The notes under the pieces are model-generated. The model did not search any database, was not told where the DNA came from, and saw nothing but the letters and a program-made list of their open reading frames with translations. A program made the position numbers and the translations under genes. Source: Aequorivita lipolytica (GTDB lineage Bacteria > Bacteroidota > Bacteroidia > Flavobacteriales > Flavobacteriaceae). Taken from it: 64,000 nt of DNA. The stretch is from NCBI RefSeq assembly GCF_007997135.1, contig NZ_VORU01000009.1, positions 62,001-126,000 on the forward strand, written 5' to 3'. This document shows positions 17,289 to 26,485 of the stretch, piece by piece. How positions within the stretch are numbered: the first letter of the stretch is position 1; the number at the start of each line of letters is the position of its first letter.

Positions 17289-18815
17289 ATGATGAAAAAA
17301 TATATAACCTTCATTTGTGCGATTGCCTTCATATTTTTTTGGAGTTGCAGCGAAGATACCCTTGATGTGGTTTTAAAGGGTAATATAACCGGAAAGGTTG
17401 TGGACAAAGTGAGTGGGGAAGCATTAAAAAATGCTAAGATTACCACCAATCCTGCATCAACAACTGTGTTTACTGATAGTCTCGGGAAATTTACAATGAA
17501 CAATGTAGTCGTGGATGATTATTCGGTTCAGGCGGAAATTGCAGGCTATTCTACAGGTTTTGAATCGATAGCAGTTACAGAAGATAATACTTCTGTAGTT
17601 TCTTTTGAACTTACAGTTTCGAATACAGATAACCTACCACCTTCAACGCCGATTTTGGTTTCGCCAGAGGACGGTTCTGAGGAGTTGCCTCTTGAGGTCA
17701 CTTTTATATGGCAGGCATCCGACCCTGAAAATGATGATCTTTCATACACACTCGATTTAAGGAATGGAACTACAGATGAGATGCAGGTTTTTGAAGTTGC
17801 CAGCGATACCACTTTTACTGTTGAAAACCTCCAATTGGCAACTAAATATTTTTGGCAAGTAACAGTAACAGATGATACTAATGATCCTGTAAGTTCTATT
17901 ATAAGTGAGTTTAAAACCTTGACCTTACCAGACAATCCTTATCTATTTGTTAAGGAGAAGAGTGGAAATCTCGTAATATATTCTGGGGCACAGGACACAA
18001 TAACCGGAGGTAATACGGTACCCGACTTTAATGTACTGCAGCTTACCAGTGAAAATACAAATAGCTTTAAGCCTCGGAAAAGTAACATTCTCAATAGGAT
18101 CGCTTTTCTAAGAAATTCTGGAGGTAATACACATATTTTCACAATGAATTTTGATGGAACAGATATCAGGCAAGTAACCTCTCAAAAACCCGTTGCTGGT
18201 TTCCGTACAGAGGAATTAGAGTTTACTTGGGCGCAAAATGACAGCAAAATATATTATCCATATTTTGATAAATTATATTCCATAAACCCAGATGGTAGTG
18301 GGTTTAAATTAGAATACACTACAAGTGATGGTTCTTTTATTTCAGAGGTAGCCGTTCCAGAGTTTGATGATAATTTAGTTTTATTAAAAACAAATAATTC
18401 CAGTGGATACGGTGTACGCATTTATACAGCAACACTTAGCCCAGATTCAGAGGTGGATATAATTCTTGAGAATGTTGCTGGAGCAGCGGGAGGAATTGAT
18501 ATTTCTTCAAATGCCGGTGAAGTTTTATATACACTGGACAAGAGTGGAGACCAGAATACTTCATACAGGATTTCTGAAAGTCGTATTTTCATTTTTACCT
18601 TAGGAAGCCTTGACCCACCATTAGAGTTAGATACGGATGTTGTGGCTGGAGAAAACGATTTAGATGTTAAGTTTTCGCCTTCTGAAGGTGGGGTTATATT
18701 TACCAGAGTGAAGAGTAACTTTGGTGCCATACCTGCTATTTATTCGTACGAGTTTGGTCAAACCCAGGAGGATGAGTTGCTATTTACAAACTCATTTATG
18801 CCAGATTGGGAATAA
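17289..18815 (+). CDS. Curli-operon multidomain lipoprotein (CarboxypepD_reg, FN3-like, TolB-like propeller)
   Basis: 508 residues. The lipobox FFWSC places the lipid Cys near residue 20. Domains by eye: carboxypeptidase regulatory-like beta sandwich (~32-100, GNITGKVVDKVSGEALKNAK), fibronectin-III/Ig-like domain (~113-205, PPSTPILVSPEDGSE ... YFWQVTVTD), then a TolB/WD40-like beta propeller (~215-508, FTMNFDGTDIRQVTSQ, YSINPDGSGFKLEYT). It starts 13 bp after csgG and ends at a strong terminator, so it is the last gene of the operon. Likely a surface or periplasmic binding lipoprotein serving curli assembly or anchoring; no such component is known to me in enterobacteria. Adjacent ATGs at 17289 and 17292 are both possible. 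Confidence 0.75.
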   Translation: MMKKYITFICAIAFIFFWSCSEDTLDVVLKGNITGKVVDKVSGEALKNAKITTNPASTTVFTDSLGKFTMNNVVVDDYSVQAEIAGYSTGFESIAVTEDNTSVVSFELTVSNTDNLPPSTPILVSPEDGSEELPLEVTFIWQASDPENDDLSYTLDLRNGTTDEMQVFEVASDTTFTVENLQLATKYFWQVTVTDDTNDPVSSIISEFKTLTLPDNPYLFVKEKSGNLVIYSGAQDTITGGNTVPDFNVLQLTSENTNSFKPRKSNILNRIAFLRNSGGNTHIFTMNFDGTDIRQVTSQKPVAGFRTEELEFTWAQNDSKIYYPYFDKLYSINPDGSGFKLEYTTSDGSFISEVAVPEFDDNLVLLKTNNSSGYGVRIYTATLSPDSEVDIILENVAGAAGGIDISSNAGEVLYTLDKSGDQNTSYRISESRIFIFTLGSLDPPLELDTDVVAGENDLDVKFSPSEGGVIFTRVKSNFGAIPAIYSYEFGQTQEDELLFTNSFMPDWE

Positions 18816-18839
18816 TCCAATTAAATATTAAAAAGCCTG

Positions 18840-18866
18840 AAAGCCCACCTTTGTGGGCTTTTTTTT
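18840..18866 (+). terminator. Intrinsic terminator of the csg operon
   Basis: AAAGCCCAC-CTTT-GTGGGCTTT followed by T run, 25 bp after the last csg-operon gene. Confidence 0.9.
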
Positions 18867-18872
18867 AATCCG

Positions 18873-18880
18873 TACTTTTG
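18873..18880 (+). promoter_or_regulatory. Putative -7 box (TACTTTTG) of the purM-like gene
   Basis: Matches TAnnTTTG, with a TTTG at 18850-18853 (19-bp gap) lying inside the preceding terminator. Start codon follows 17 bp later. Confidence 0.6.
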
Positions 18881-18897
18881 CAACTTAACACAATCCA

Positions 18898-20076
18898 ATG
18901 AATAAAGAAATTTCAAAAAGATATGCACAGCGCGGCGTTTCTGCAGGAAAAGAAGATGTACACAACGCGATTAAAAATGTGGATAAGGGACTTTTCCCAA
19001 AAGCATTCTGCAAAATTGTTCCCGATTACCTTACTGGCGATGAGGATTATTGCTTGATTATGCACGCTGACGGGGCCGGAACCAAATCGTCTCTAGCCTA
19101 TACATATTGGAAAGAAACGGGCGATCTGTCTGTTTGGAAAGGAATTGCACAAGATGCCTTGATAATGAATATTGATGATCTTCTTTGTGTGGGTGCGGTT
19201 GATAATATTATGCTCTCTTCAACTATTGGACGGAATAAAAATTTAATTCCAGGTGAAGTTATTTCAGCAATTATTAATGGTACTGAAGAATTAATTTCGG
19301 AAATGAAAGAGTATGGAGTTACTATTCATTCAACTGGAGGCGAGACTGCAGATGTGGGTGATTTAGTTAGAACAATCATCGTGGACTCTACTGTAACCGC
19401 GCGAATGAAACGAAGTAACATTATCGACAATGCAAATATTAAACCCGGTGATGTTATTGTTGGGCTAGCTTCATTTGGCCAAGCTAGTTATGAAAAAGAA
19501 TATAATGGCGGCATGGGCAGCAATGGTCTGACTTCCGCTAGGCACGATGTTTTCGAAAAATATTTAGCTAAGAAATATCCGGAGAGTTTTGATTCATCCG
19601 TACCGCAAGACCTGGTCTATTCAGGTTCAAAAAAATTAGATGATTCTATTGCTGATAGTCCTTTAAATGCAGGAAAATTGGTTCTTTCACCAACGCGAAC
19701 CTTCGCACCAGTTATAAAGAAAATCCTATCGCAATTCAGCAAAAATGAAATTCACGGGATGGTGCATTGCAGCGGAGGTGCGCAGACGAAGATTCTTCAT
19801 TTTGTTGAAAAGCTACATATAATTAAAGATAACCTCTTTGAAATTCCACCGCTGTTTAAACTTATTCAGGCTGAAAGTAAAACGGATTGGAAAGAGATGT
19901 ACCAAGTTTTTAATATGGGCCATAGAATGGAAATTTATGTCCCGCGAGAGATTGCAAGTGCTATTGTTGAAATCTCCAAATCATTTAATGTTGACGCTCA
20001 AATTGTAGGCAGGGTAGAAGCTGCACCTACCAATAAGCTCACTATAAAAACCACAATGGGCGAATTTGTATATTGA
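18898..20076 (+). CDS. PurM-like phosphoribosylformylglycinamidine cyclo-ligase (AIR synthase)
   Basis: Predicted step of purine synthesis: FGAM + ATP to AIR. The 392 residues have the AIR-synthase two-domain fold: N-terminal ATP-binding part with MHADGAGTKSSLAY (~60-73), DALIMNIDDLLCVGA (~90-104) and GGETADVGDLVRT (~142-154), then the C-terminal part with IHGMVHCSGGAQTKILHF (~281-298). It is longer than the ~345-residue PurM, the divergent form usual in Bacteroidota. Downstream neighbours are unrelated, so it is probably monocistronic. Homology to PurM is clear; the exact reaction is inferred. Confidence 0.85.
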   Translation: MNKEISKRYAQRGVSAGKEDVHNAIKNVDKGLFPKAFCKIVPDYLTGDEDYCLIMHADGAGTKSSLAYTYWKETGDLSVWKGIAQDALIMNIDDLLCVGAVDNIMLSSTIGRNKNLIPGEVISAIINGTEELISEMKEYGVTIHSTGGETADVGDLVRTIIVDSTVTARMKRSNIIDNANIKPGDVIVGLASFGQASYEKEYNGGMGSNGLTSARHDVFEKYLAKKYPESFDSSVPQDLVYSGSKKLDDSIADSPLNAGKLVLSPTRTFAPVIKKILSQFSKNEIHGMVHCSGGAQTKILHFVEKLHIIKDNLFEIPPLFKLIQAESKTDWKEMYQVFNMGHRMEIYVPREIASAIVEISKSFNVDAQIVGRVEAAPTNKLTIKTTMGEFVY

Positions 20077-20141
20077 TATTTTGAACTATCTTCACGCATA
20101 TTTTGAGCTTATTATGTTCGCTCTCATCTCATAAATAGCGA

Positions 20142-20873
20142 ATGTCTGCGAAACTTTTCTTTAAAAATTACAAACTGGTCTTGGGAATTCTGGCCATTTT
20201 CTTCATTCTTTTAAGCATCACCGCTTTAATGTTTCAGAATTACTTTTTGTTCCGTTTATTACGGGGAATTATTTGCTACACAACATTACTTTATTTAATA
20301 ATTTCCCATGGAAAAAATATCCAAAAGTGGTTGGTAGGGTTTCTTTTCTTTTATGGCGCATCTAGCATTACAACGGTTTGGTATGAAAATGGAACAATGG
20401 CGAGTATTTCAATGATATTAAATTTTATTGCTTTTTTAATCCTTCTCTTGTATATTGTTCCAAAAGTGAATTTAAAAAATCTTTCAAAAACGTTTACCTT
20501 TCTTTTTATTGTGATTGTAATGGTGAACGGTTATTTGTTTTTTCAATTAATTGAACTTATGAAAGAAATGATCTTGAGCAACACACAATATATCTTCATG
20601 ATCCTAGATGCCCTCTGTGGAATTTTACTGATTTTTCTAGCTCTTTTATACAATCATTCCGTCAATACTGCACAGTCAATGAATTTTACGATTTTAATTT
20701 TTTTATTAATTTTTGGTGAAATATTTCGGGGTATAGCTTATTACAATCTTGTATACAGCACCACATTTGATTATTTGGCAAGAATTTTTTTGGTGCTTAG
20801 TCTTTATACGTTTGTGCACTTTTCCTTTTTGGACTTAAAGAATGCAAAGAATATAGAAACTTCTATTACATAA
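20142..20873 (+). CDS. Uncharacterised multipass membrane protein
   Basis: 243 residues, about seven hydrophobic helices (for example LGILAIFFILLSITALMF, MILNFIAFLILLLYIVP, FTFLFIVIVMVNGYLFFQ, FTILIFLLIFGEIFRGIAYY). No catalytic motif or known family is recognised. The overall architecture of seven evenly spaced helices recalls the YhhN/TMEM86-like lysoplasmalogenase families only in size. Located 65 bp after the purM-like gene and 114 bp before prfA, same strand. Confidence 0.65.
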   Translation: MSAKLFFKNYKLVLGILAIFFILLSITALMFQNYFLFRLLRGIICYTTLLYLIISHGKNIQKWLVGFLFFYGASSITTVWYENGTMASISMILNFIAFLILLLYIVPKVNLKNLSKTFTFLFIVIVMVNGYLFFQLIELMKEMILSNTQYIFMILDALCGILLIFLALLYNHSVNTAQSMNFTILIFLLIFGEIFRGIAYYNLVYSTTFDYLARIFLVLSLYTFVHFSFLDLKNAKNIETSIT

Positions 20874-20960
20874 CTACGCGTTTAAAATAATTGGGATTTT
20901 CTTAAAAGATGTTTAAAAGTTGAAACCCTGTACAATCGTTTTCATTCAACTAAAAAATTG

Positions 20961-20968
20961 TAAATTTG
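20961..20968 (+). promoter_or_regulatory. Putative -7 box (TAAATTTG) of prfA
   Basis: Exact TAnnTTTG match 19 bp before the prfA start. No good -33 element seen. Confidence 0.5.
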
Positions 20969-20987
20969 CACCCATTATAAAATCTAT

Positions 20988-22064
20988 ATGTTAGACAGGC
21001 TTCAAATAATAAAACAACGTTTTGACGAGGTGAGCGATCTCATTATTCAACCAGATATATTGAGCGATCAGAAGCGTTATATCCAATTAAATAAGGAATA
21101 TAAAGATTTGAGGATTTTGATGGATAAAAGATCAGAATTTCTGGAACTCACCGACAATACTACTGAAGCCGAAGAAATAATATCTGACGGCAGCGATGCC
21201 GAAATGGTTGAGATGGCAAAGCTTCAATTGGATGAGGCAAAAAATCGCTTGCCAAAACTGGAAGATGAAATTAAATTTCTTTTGGTGCCGAAAGATCCGG
21301 AAGACGCTAAAAATGCTGTGATGGAAATTAGAGCCGGAACGGGCGGTGATGAGGCAAGTATTTTTGCTGGCGATCTTTTCAGAATGTACACCAAGTATTG
21401 CGAAGCAAAGGGTTGGAAGACAAACATCATGGATTTCAACGAAGGAACCAGTGGTGGGTTTAAGGAAGTTCATATGGAAATAGAAGGTGAAGATGTTTAC
21501 GGAACCCTTAAATTTGAAGCCGGCGTACATCGCGTACAACGTGTTCCCCAAACCGAAACTCAGGGCAGGGTACATACCAGTGCTGCAACCGTAATGGTTT
21601 TTCCGGAAGCGGAAGAATTTGATATAGAGGTAAACCCCAAAGATGTTCGCGTAGATTTCTTTTGTTCTTCGGGGCCTGGTGGGCAATCGGTAAATACAAC
21701 CTATTCTGCGGTTCGTTTAACGCACGTTCCCACAGGCATAGTTGCTCAGTGTCAAGACCAAAAATCGCAACATAAAAATAAAGAGAAGGCTTTTAAGGTA
21801 CTTCGTTCCAGATTGTACGACATGGAATTGGCAAAAAAACAAGCCGAAGACGCTCTAAAACGCGGCTCGATGGTTACCAGTGGAGACCGTAGCGCAAAAA
21901 TTAGAACATACAATTATCCACAAGGTCGCGTTACAGATCACCGTATAAATTTTACCTTGTACAATCTTAGCAATATCATGAATGGCGACGTTCAGGAAAT
22001 AATTGATGAGCTACAATTGGTAAGCAACACAGAAAAATTGAAGGAGACGGGTGAAACCTTCTAA
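20988..22064 (+). CDS. prfA: Peptide chain release factor 1
   Basis: Terminates translation at UAA and UAG. 358 residues, standard length. The catalytic GGQ lies at residues 231-233 within [18 protein letters not shown], and the acidic segment [22 protein letters not shown] (~108-129) is RF-specific. A perfect 10-bp inverted repeat GTGAAACCTT / AAGGTTTCAC (22051-22072) spans the stop codon but lacks a strong T run, so it is at best a weak terminator before pyrF, 63 bp downstream. Confidence 0.98.
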   Translation: MLDRLQIIKQRFDEVSDLIIQPDILSDQKRYIQLNKEYKDLRILMDKRSEFLELTDNTTEAEEIISDGSDAEMVEMAKLQLDEAKNRLPKLEDEIKFLLVPKDPEDAKNAVMEIRAGTGGDEASIFAGDLFRMYTKYCEAKGWKTNIMDFNEGTSGGFKEVHMEIEGEDVYGTLKFEAGVHRVQRVPQTETQGRVHTSAATVMVFPEAEEFDIEVNPKDVRVDFFCSSGPGGQSVNTTYSAVRLTHVPTGIVAQCQDQKSQHKNKEKAFKVLRSRLYDMELAKKQAEDALKRGSMVTSGDRSAKIRTYNYPQGRVTDHRINFTLYNLSNIMNGDVQEIIDELQLVSNTEKLKETGETF

Positions 22065-22127
22065 GGTTTCACATAAAATTTTTAGCAATTCTCCGCTTTT
22101 GGGAGATGTCATTAGGCAGAGGATATT

Positions 22128-22949
22128 ATGACTACAGAAAATTTAATTTCAGAAATAAAAAAGAAGAAGTCTTTTCTTTGTGTGGGCCTTGATGTTGACC
22201 TCGAAAAAATTCCAAGTTTTCTTTTAGAGGAAGAGGATCCCATTTTTTCTTTCAACAAAGCGATTATAGACGCAACGCAACAATATGCTGTAGCTTACAA
22301 ACCCAATACGGCTTTTTATGAAGCATACGGAATTAAAGGGTGGAAATCTTTAGAAAAAACAATCAATTATTTAAATCAAACTTATCCTGAAATTTTTACA
22401 ATTGCCGACGCGAAACGTGGCGATATTGGCAATACATCTTCTCGTTACGCCAAAGCTTTTTTTGAAGATTTGGGGTTTGATTCGGTTACGGTAGCTCCGT
22501 ATATGGGAAAGGATTCTGTGGAACCATTTCTGGCTTTTGAAAACAAACATACCATTCTTCTTGCACTTACTTCAAATGAAGGTGCGTATGATTTTCAAAC
22601 TAAAAAGATAGCGAAGGAGGAGGTTTACAAGCATGTTTTAAAAATCTCCAAAAGCTGGAAGAATGCGCAGAATCTTATGTACGTTATTGGAGCAACGAAA
22701 GCTGAATATCTTGCTGAGGTTCGCAAAATTGTTCCAGACAGTTTTTTATTGGTTCCCGGCGTGGGAGCGCAGGGTGGAAGCTTGAAGGAAGTTTGTAAAT
22801 ATGGAATGACGAAAGATATTAATCTACTTGTAAATTCTTCTAGAGGAATAATATATGCCTCTAAGGAACAAGACTTTGCGGAAGCTGCAGCTGGGGAAGC
22901 AAAAATTATTCAAGTTGAAATGAAGGCTATACTTGATGGAATTTCTTGA
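22128..22949 (+). CDS. pyrF: Orotidine 5'-phosphate decarboxylase (type 2)
   Basis: Last step of UMP synthesis. 273 residues, typical of the longer type-2 PyrF. Catalytic motif [12 protein letters not shown] (~94-105) carries the essential Asp/Lys pair. [12 protein letters not shown] at ~18-29 and VPGVGAQGG at ~205-213 form the substrate and phosphate sites. The downstream gene starts inside its last codons (14-bp overlap), indicating translational coupling. Confidence 0.96.
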   Translation: MTTENLISEIKKKKSFLCVGLDVDLEKIPSFLLEEEDPIFSFNKAIIDATQQYAVAYKPNTAFYEAYGIKGWKSLEKTINYLNQTYPEIFTIADAKRGDIGNTSSRYAKAFFEDLGFDSVTVAPYMGKDSVEPFLAFENKHTILLALTSNEGAYDFQTKKIAKEEVYKHVLKISKSWKNAQNLMYVIGATKAEYLAEVRKIVPDSFLLVPGVGAQGGSLKEVCKYGMTKDINLLVNSSRGIIYASKEQDFAEAAAGEAKIIQVEMKAILDGIS

Positions 22950-23709
22950 TCAATTAAAAAGAACAGTAAAACTCTCTAAAACACCCGAACGAATCATTTC
23001 ACTCGTTCCTTCACAAACAGAACTTTTAGTGGATCTTGGTTTGCGAAATAATCTTGTGGGTATTACAAAATTTTGTGTACATCCGTCAGATTTGAAAAGC
23101 GAGAAGGCAATCGTGGGCGGTACCAAAAACGTAAACTTCGATAAAATTAAATCGCTTCGGCCAGATATTATTATTTGTAATAAGGAAGAAAATACCGAAG
23201 AAATGGTGAAGGTATTGGCAGATATTGCACCGGTTTGGATAAGCGATATTGCAAACATTCCAGAGAGCGTTGTGATGATTAAAAAATTGGGCGAAATTTT
23301 TGGAACAATTTCAGAAGCTTCGGAACTAATTTCACAAATTAGTAGCGAAGTGGAGAATTTTAGAAGTTACATTGAACACTCCAAGACTAGAAAAGTACTC
23401 TATTTAATTTGGAAAAATCCTTATATGGCAGCGGGAAAAGGAACATTCATTGATTCTCTGTTACGCGAAAATAATTTTGAAAACGTATTCACAGAAGATA
23501 TAAATCGTTATCCGGAAGTATCAATTAATGATTTCGAAAAGGCAGATTTGATCTTGCTTTCTACTGAGCCTTACCCATTTAAAGACAGTGATGTGATAGC
23601 ATTACAAAATGAATTTAAAACTGAAGTGAAAAAAGTGGATGGAGAATATTTTAGTTGGTACGGCTCCCGTTTAAAAGATGCTTTTAAATACTTCAAGACA
23701 CTGCGTTAA
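22936..23709 (+). CDS. TroA/BtuF-like periplasmic-binding-fold protein without signal peptide
   Basis: Helical-backbone metal-receptor fold, 257 residues from the ATG at 22936 (a TTG at 22933 is also possible). Signature [19 protein letters not shown] (~15-33), [10 protein letters not shown] (~37-46), [22 protein letters not shown] (~56-77) and the C-terminal [14 protein letters not shown] match cobalamin/Fe-siderophore binding proteins. There is no signal peptide, so it would stay cytoplasmic as in several Flavobacteriia homologs, and no ABC permease is nearby. Coupled to pyrF by overlap. Ligand unknown. Confidence 0.8.
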   Translation: MEFLDQLKRTVKLSKTPERIISLVPSQTELLVDLGLRNNLVGITKFCVHPSDLKSEKAIVGGTKNVNFDKIKSLRPDIIICNKEENTEEMVKVLADIAPVWISDIANIPESVVMIKKLGEIFGTISEASELISQISSEVENFRSYIEHSKTRKVLYLIWKNPYMAAGKGTFIDSLLRENNFENVFTEDINRYPEVSINDFEKADLILLSTEPYPFKDSDVIALQNEFKTEVKKVDGEYFSWYGSRLKDAFKYFKTLR

Positions 23710-23716
23710 TACAATT

Positions 23717-23899
23717 TTACTTATCAGCATGCCTGAAGGAAAGATATTGAATTTCTTGAAAAATTTTCTCTGCCTGAGTGTGTATTTTTTCGCTTTTTTT
23801 TGGACTCTTCAATGCTATTTCAAAAGATCGTCTCATTAATGACCTGTATCTTTCTTTTAGTATTTCAATTCTAGATTTTTTCTTAAACCAACTATTCAT
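23717..23899 (-). CDS. Lacal_2735 family small protein
   Basis: 60 residues from the ATG at 23899 (NSWFKKKSRIEILKERYRSL...). Helical, basic, no signal. The WFKKKSRIEILKERYRSLM start and repeated charged helix (A-E-K-I-F-Q-E-I) fit the short Flavobacteriia family called Lacal_2735, whose function is unknown. Convergent with the TroA-like gene (8-bp gap). The family assignment is from memory of its pattern. Confidence 0.65.
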   Translation of the reverse strand: MNSWFKKKSRIEILKERYRSLMRRSFEIALKSPKKSEKIHTQAEKIFQEIQYLSFRHADK

Positions 23900-23989
23900 A
23901 ATATAATCTTTGCCTTTCACAAAGATAACTTACCAGTTGTTAACACAGGGCTAATAGGAGTTAAGGGTATCATAAAGTATGCTGATTTA

Positions 23990-24195
23990 CAGTTGTTTCG
24001 AATATCCTTTTCCTCAACACTGATCATTTTTTAAACTCCATTTAGAGCGTGATTAGTTATATAATCTGTTAAGTCTGGATTCACTTTGGTAAAAAAGGCA
24101 CAGCGTTGTATTTAGTAATGATACTATTCCAAATTTGATCTGCCCCGAGCATAAATGCAATACTTTTTTAAATATGATGATTGGATTTATGTGGA
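23990..24195 (-). pseudogene. Remnant of a DUF4197 gene (internal deletion)
   Basis: The plus-strand sequence GTTTCGAATATCCTTTTCCT and the following ~160 bp align closely with 25758-25920 inside the intact DUF4197 gene (shared AATCTGTTAAGTCTG, GGCACAGCGTTGTATTT, CAAATTTGATCTGCCCC). The bases near 24175-24195 match the start-codon region of that gene (26395-26415). The ~480 bp between are deleted, so the copy is dead. It is the left end of the tandem duplication described under findings. Confidence 0.85.
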
Positions 24196-24204
24196 ATTCA
24201 GATA

Positions 24205-24236
24205 TAAAAAAGCCCTCCAATATTGAAGGGCTTTAT
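24205..24236 (-). terminator. Terminator of the first T9SS gene
   Basis: AAAGCCCT / AGGGCTTT stem with an inner CAAT/ATTG extension, then U-rich tract on the minus strand. Near-identical copy at 26432-26460. Confidence 0.85.
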
Positions 24237-24259
24237 ATTAAATTTGACTTGTGTTAAAC

Positions 24260-25177
24260 TTATTTAATAACCTTAACAGTATGAGAAGTACCACCTATAG
24301 TTACTTTAACTAAGTAAGCTCCAGCAGCAAGTCCGCTCATGTCAATTTTCGGAGAAACAACATCTGGCTGAATTACAAGAACTGATTTTCCTAAAACATC
24401 GTAAACTGTAACATTGTCAACAGCAGTTTTAGTGCTAATATTCAAAATGTCCTTTACAGGGTTTGGATATACGCTGAATGAATCGGTTGCGAAATCTTCA
24501 GTTCCGGCTGTATCACTAAATACCACATCATCAATGTAGTACTCATTATTAGCATCGAAAGAGAAAAAATCGATACCTCCTAGAATTGGAGCAGCATCCA
24601 TTGGCTGCGTTGGAATTTCAACTCCATCAACAGTCATAGTCCAAGAAATGTTGGTTATATCAAAAATAATCGATACATCGAACCAAAAATCTTGAGGATA
24701 ACTCCAAGTGTATAGAGGATCTGGATCATCAACATTTCCATAAGCGCCAGCTAAACCAGGAGCTCCACTAGTACTTTGAACGTTATTGAAAACTAAGTTT
24801 GGAGAAAGGAAAACGCCTGCGTTACCGCCACCTCCAGCACCACCACCTTCAGTTTGTCCTTGAAAGTTAAAATATCCAGATTTTCCACCTGGAATGTACA
24901 TTTTAAAATCTACTTGCCAAGCACCCGTAGTTTTGTTGTCTAAAAGTAATAATGCGTCTTGAACCAGATCACCAGATACAAAACCTGATTGCGATCCAGA
25001 GTTCGCATACTCGTCACTAACGATAATGTCGCCAGCACCGGGAACACCGGTCCAGCTAGACCATTGAGCTTCATGAAGAGGACCTAAGTCATAACTCTCC
25101 ATATCGTCATTAAATTGTGCATTTGCAGAGAATGTAAAAGCTCCTAAAACAAATGCTAATAAGTAAATTTTTTTCAT
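24260..25177 (-). CDS. Secreted T9SS type A sorting-domain protein, copy 1
   Basis: 305 residues. Signal peptide MKKIYLLAFVLGAFTFSANAQ. The central ~200 residues are a beta-rich, Gly/Asp/Asn-rich domain like a concanavalin/laminin-G-type fold (DDMESYDLGPL ... YIDDVVFSD). The C-terminal ~75 residues are a type IX secretion signal: SVYPNPVKDILNIST, VYDVLGKSV, DMSGLAAGAYLVKV, TVKVIK. Exported across the outer membrane by T9SS. The paralog at 26486 is nearly identical in the CTD and signal and more divergent in the middle. Substrate unknown. Confidence 0.9.
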   Translation of the reverse strand: MKKIYLLAFVLGAFTFSANAQFNDDMESYDLGPLHEAQWSSWTGVPGAGDIIVSDEYANSGSQSGFVSGDLVQDALLLLDNKTTGAWQVDFKMYIPGGKSGYFNFQGQTEGGGAGGGGNAGVFLSPNLVFNNVQSTSGAPGLAGAYGNVDDPDPLYTWSYPQDFWFDVSIIFDITNISWTMTVDGVEIPTQPMDAAPILGGIDFFSFDANNEYYIDDVVFSDTAGTEDFATDSFSVYPNPVKDILNISTKTAVDNVTVYDVLGKSVLVIQPDVVSPKIDMSGLAAGAYLVKVTIGGTSHTVKVIK

Positions 25178-25279
25178 AATGTTAAATTTTTAATTGTTTA
25201 ATATTGATGCTGTAAGATACAAAAATATTAAACATCTCCATACATTTCTTAAAAGTTTATGATGCCAAAAGAGCTATCG

Positions 25280-25665
25280 GAGCACTTTGCTTATTATGTT
25301 TTCATTAGACTTTAATTCATTGAATTAATATACTTTACTGTACAATATAAAAAATCTGATAACCAAAAATCATAGCCCGCATTGTTACTGTCGCCTTATT
25401 GTTTGACGGCTACAAACTCGGAATCAATATTACTCGTTGTATTCAAAGATACTGCGCGCAGTGGTTGAAGTTATCCATTTAAGTTGTAATGTGAATTTGG
25501 AAGAGGTTATGAATACCGTCTGCAGTAAAAAATAAACGCAATCGTTCATACTTTCTATAAACATGGCGCAATGAGTATCTTGAATATATGTACGATTTGT
25601 TTATACGAAAAGGAAGTGTTGGTAAAATATTATCAACACGAGAGTAATGGAATGGTATAGTATTC
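25280..25665 (+). pseudogene. Decayed 5' fragment of an icmF-like mutase gene
   Basis: Translating in shifting frames gives RIVTVALLFDGYKLGINITR, VEVIHLSCNVNLEEVMNT and NEYLEYMYDLFIRKG. These align in order with the N-terminal B12-binding domain of the intact icmF at 27554 ([53 protein letters not shown]). The cobalamin-ligand His (DGH) is Tyr, and frameshifts and stops break the frame. The upstream TTATGTT..TTAG block of icmF is also recognisable. Right end of duplicated unit 1. Confidence 0.85.
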
Positions 25666-25695
25666 TGATATAGCAATTAATATGTTTAATTTCGT

Positions 25696-26403
25696 TTAAT
25701 CCTGCAGCGCAAAAACCTGTCGAAGAAGTGAAGTTGTTCTTGCCGATAGGTTGTTTCGAATATCCTTTTCCTCGACACTTATCATTTTGTAAACCCCATT
25801 TAAAGCTTGATTAGTTACGTAATCTGTTAAGTCTGAATTTACTTTGGTAACAAAAGGCACAGCGTTGTATTTGGTAATAATATTCGTCCAAATTTGATCT
25901 GCCCCCACTTTAGAAAAAGATTTTTTTATTACAGGGTTAAATTTTGAATAAAGAGCGTTATTGGTTCTTTGTTCCAAATAACTTGTAGCCGCATTATCGG
26001 GTCCCAGCAAAATATTTTTTGCATCTGTGAAAGTAATTTGTTTTACAGCATTTATAAATATGGGCGTGGCTTCCTTAACGGCATCTTCTGCCGCCCTGTT
26101 CAGTGCTTTTATACCTTCATCAGCTAGACTCCCCAAACCAATATCACGTAGGGTTTGATCTACTTTTTGTAATTCTGGTGGTAACATGATTTTTACCAAC
26201 TGATTTCCATAAAAACCATCTTTTTGGGTGAGCTTGGTCACTTGTTTATCTATCCCAAAATTCAAGGCTTGTCTTAATCCGTTTCCAATCATTGATGGAT
26301 CCATTGTTGTTTGATTTGGCAGTGTATTCACTACTTGCTGAAGTTCGGCGCAAGAGGTTAAAGCGAATAAGGAACAGAAAAGAAAGATTTTTTTGAATGT
26401 CAT
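25696..26403 (-). CDS. DUF4197 domain lipoprotein
   Basis: 235 residues, lipobox LTSCAELQQ (Cys 18). Matches the DUF4197 pattern: GLRQALNFGIDKQVTKLTQKDGFY, IMLPPELQKVDQTLRDIGL, FTDAKNILLGPDNAATSYLE, TNNALYSKFNPVIKKSF and a C-terminal YVTNQALNGVYKMISVEEKDIR. Periplasmic-facing lipoprotein of unknown function. Transcribed downstream of the second T9SS gene, across its terminator. The only intact copy; a deleted copy is at 23990. Confidence 0.9.
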   Translation of the reverse strand: MTFKKIFLFCSLFALTSCAELQQVVNTLPNQTTMDPSMIGNGLRQALNFGIDKQVTKLTQKDGFYGNQLVKIMLPPELQKVDQTLRDIGLGSLADEGIKALNRAAEDAVKEATPIFINAVKQITFTDAKNILLGPDNAATSYLEQRTNNALYSKFNPVIKKSFSKVGADQIWTNIITKYNAVPFVTKVNSDLTDYVTNQALNGVYKMISVEEKDIRNNLSARTTSLLRQVFALQD

Positions 26404-26431
26404 GATTTTAATTTATGTGGAATTCAGGTAT

Positions 26432-26460
26432 AAAAAAGCCCTCCAAAATTGAAGGGCTTT
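26432..26460 (-). terminator. Terminator of the second T9SS gene
   Basis: Same AAAGCCCT / AGGGCTTT hairpin as at 24205, between the T9SS gene and DUF4197. Confidence 0.85.
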
Positions 26461-26485
26461 ATATTAAATTTGACTTGTGTTAAAC

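Noticed and set aside
20988-22064. RF2-type programmed frameshift
   Set aside because: The frame is continuous, and the protein is RF1 by length and motifs.
25479-25676. 65-residue minus-strand frame
   Set aside because: It is the antisense of the decayed icmF remnant on the plus strand.
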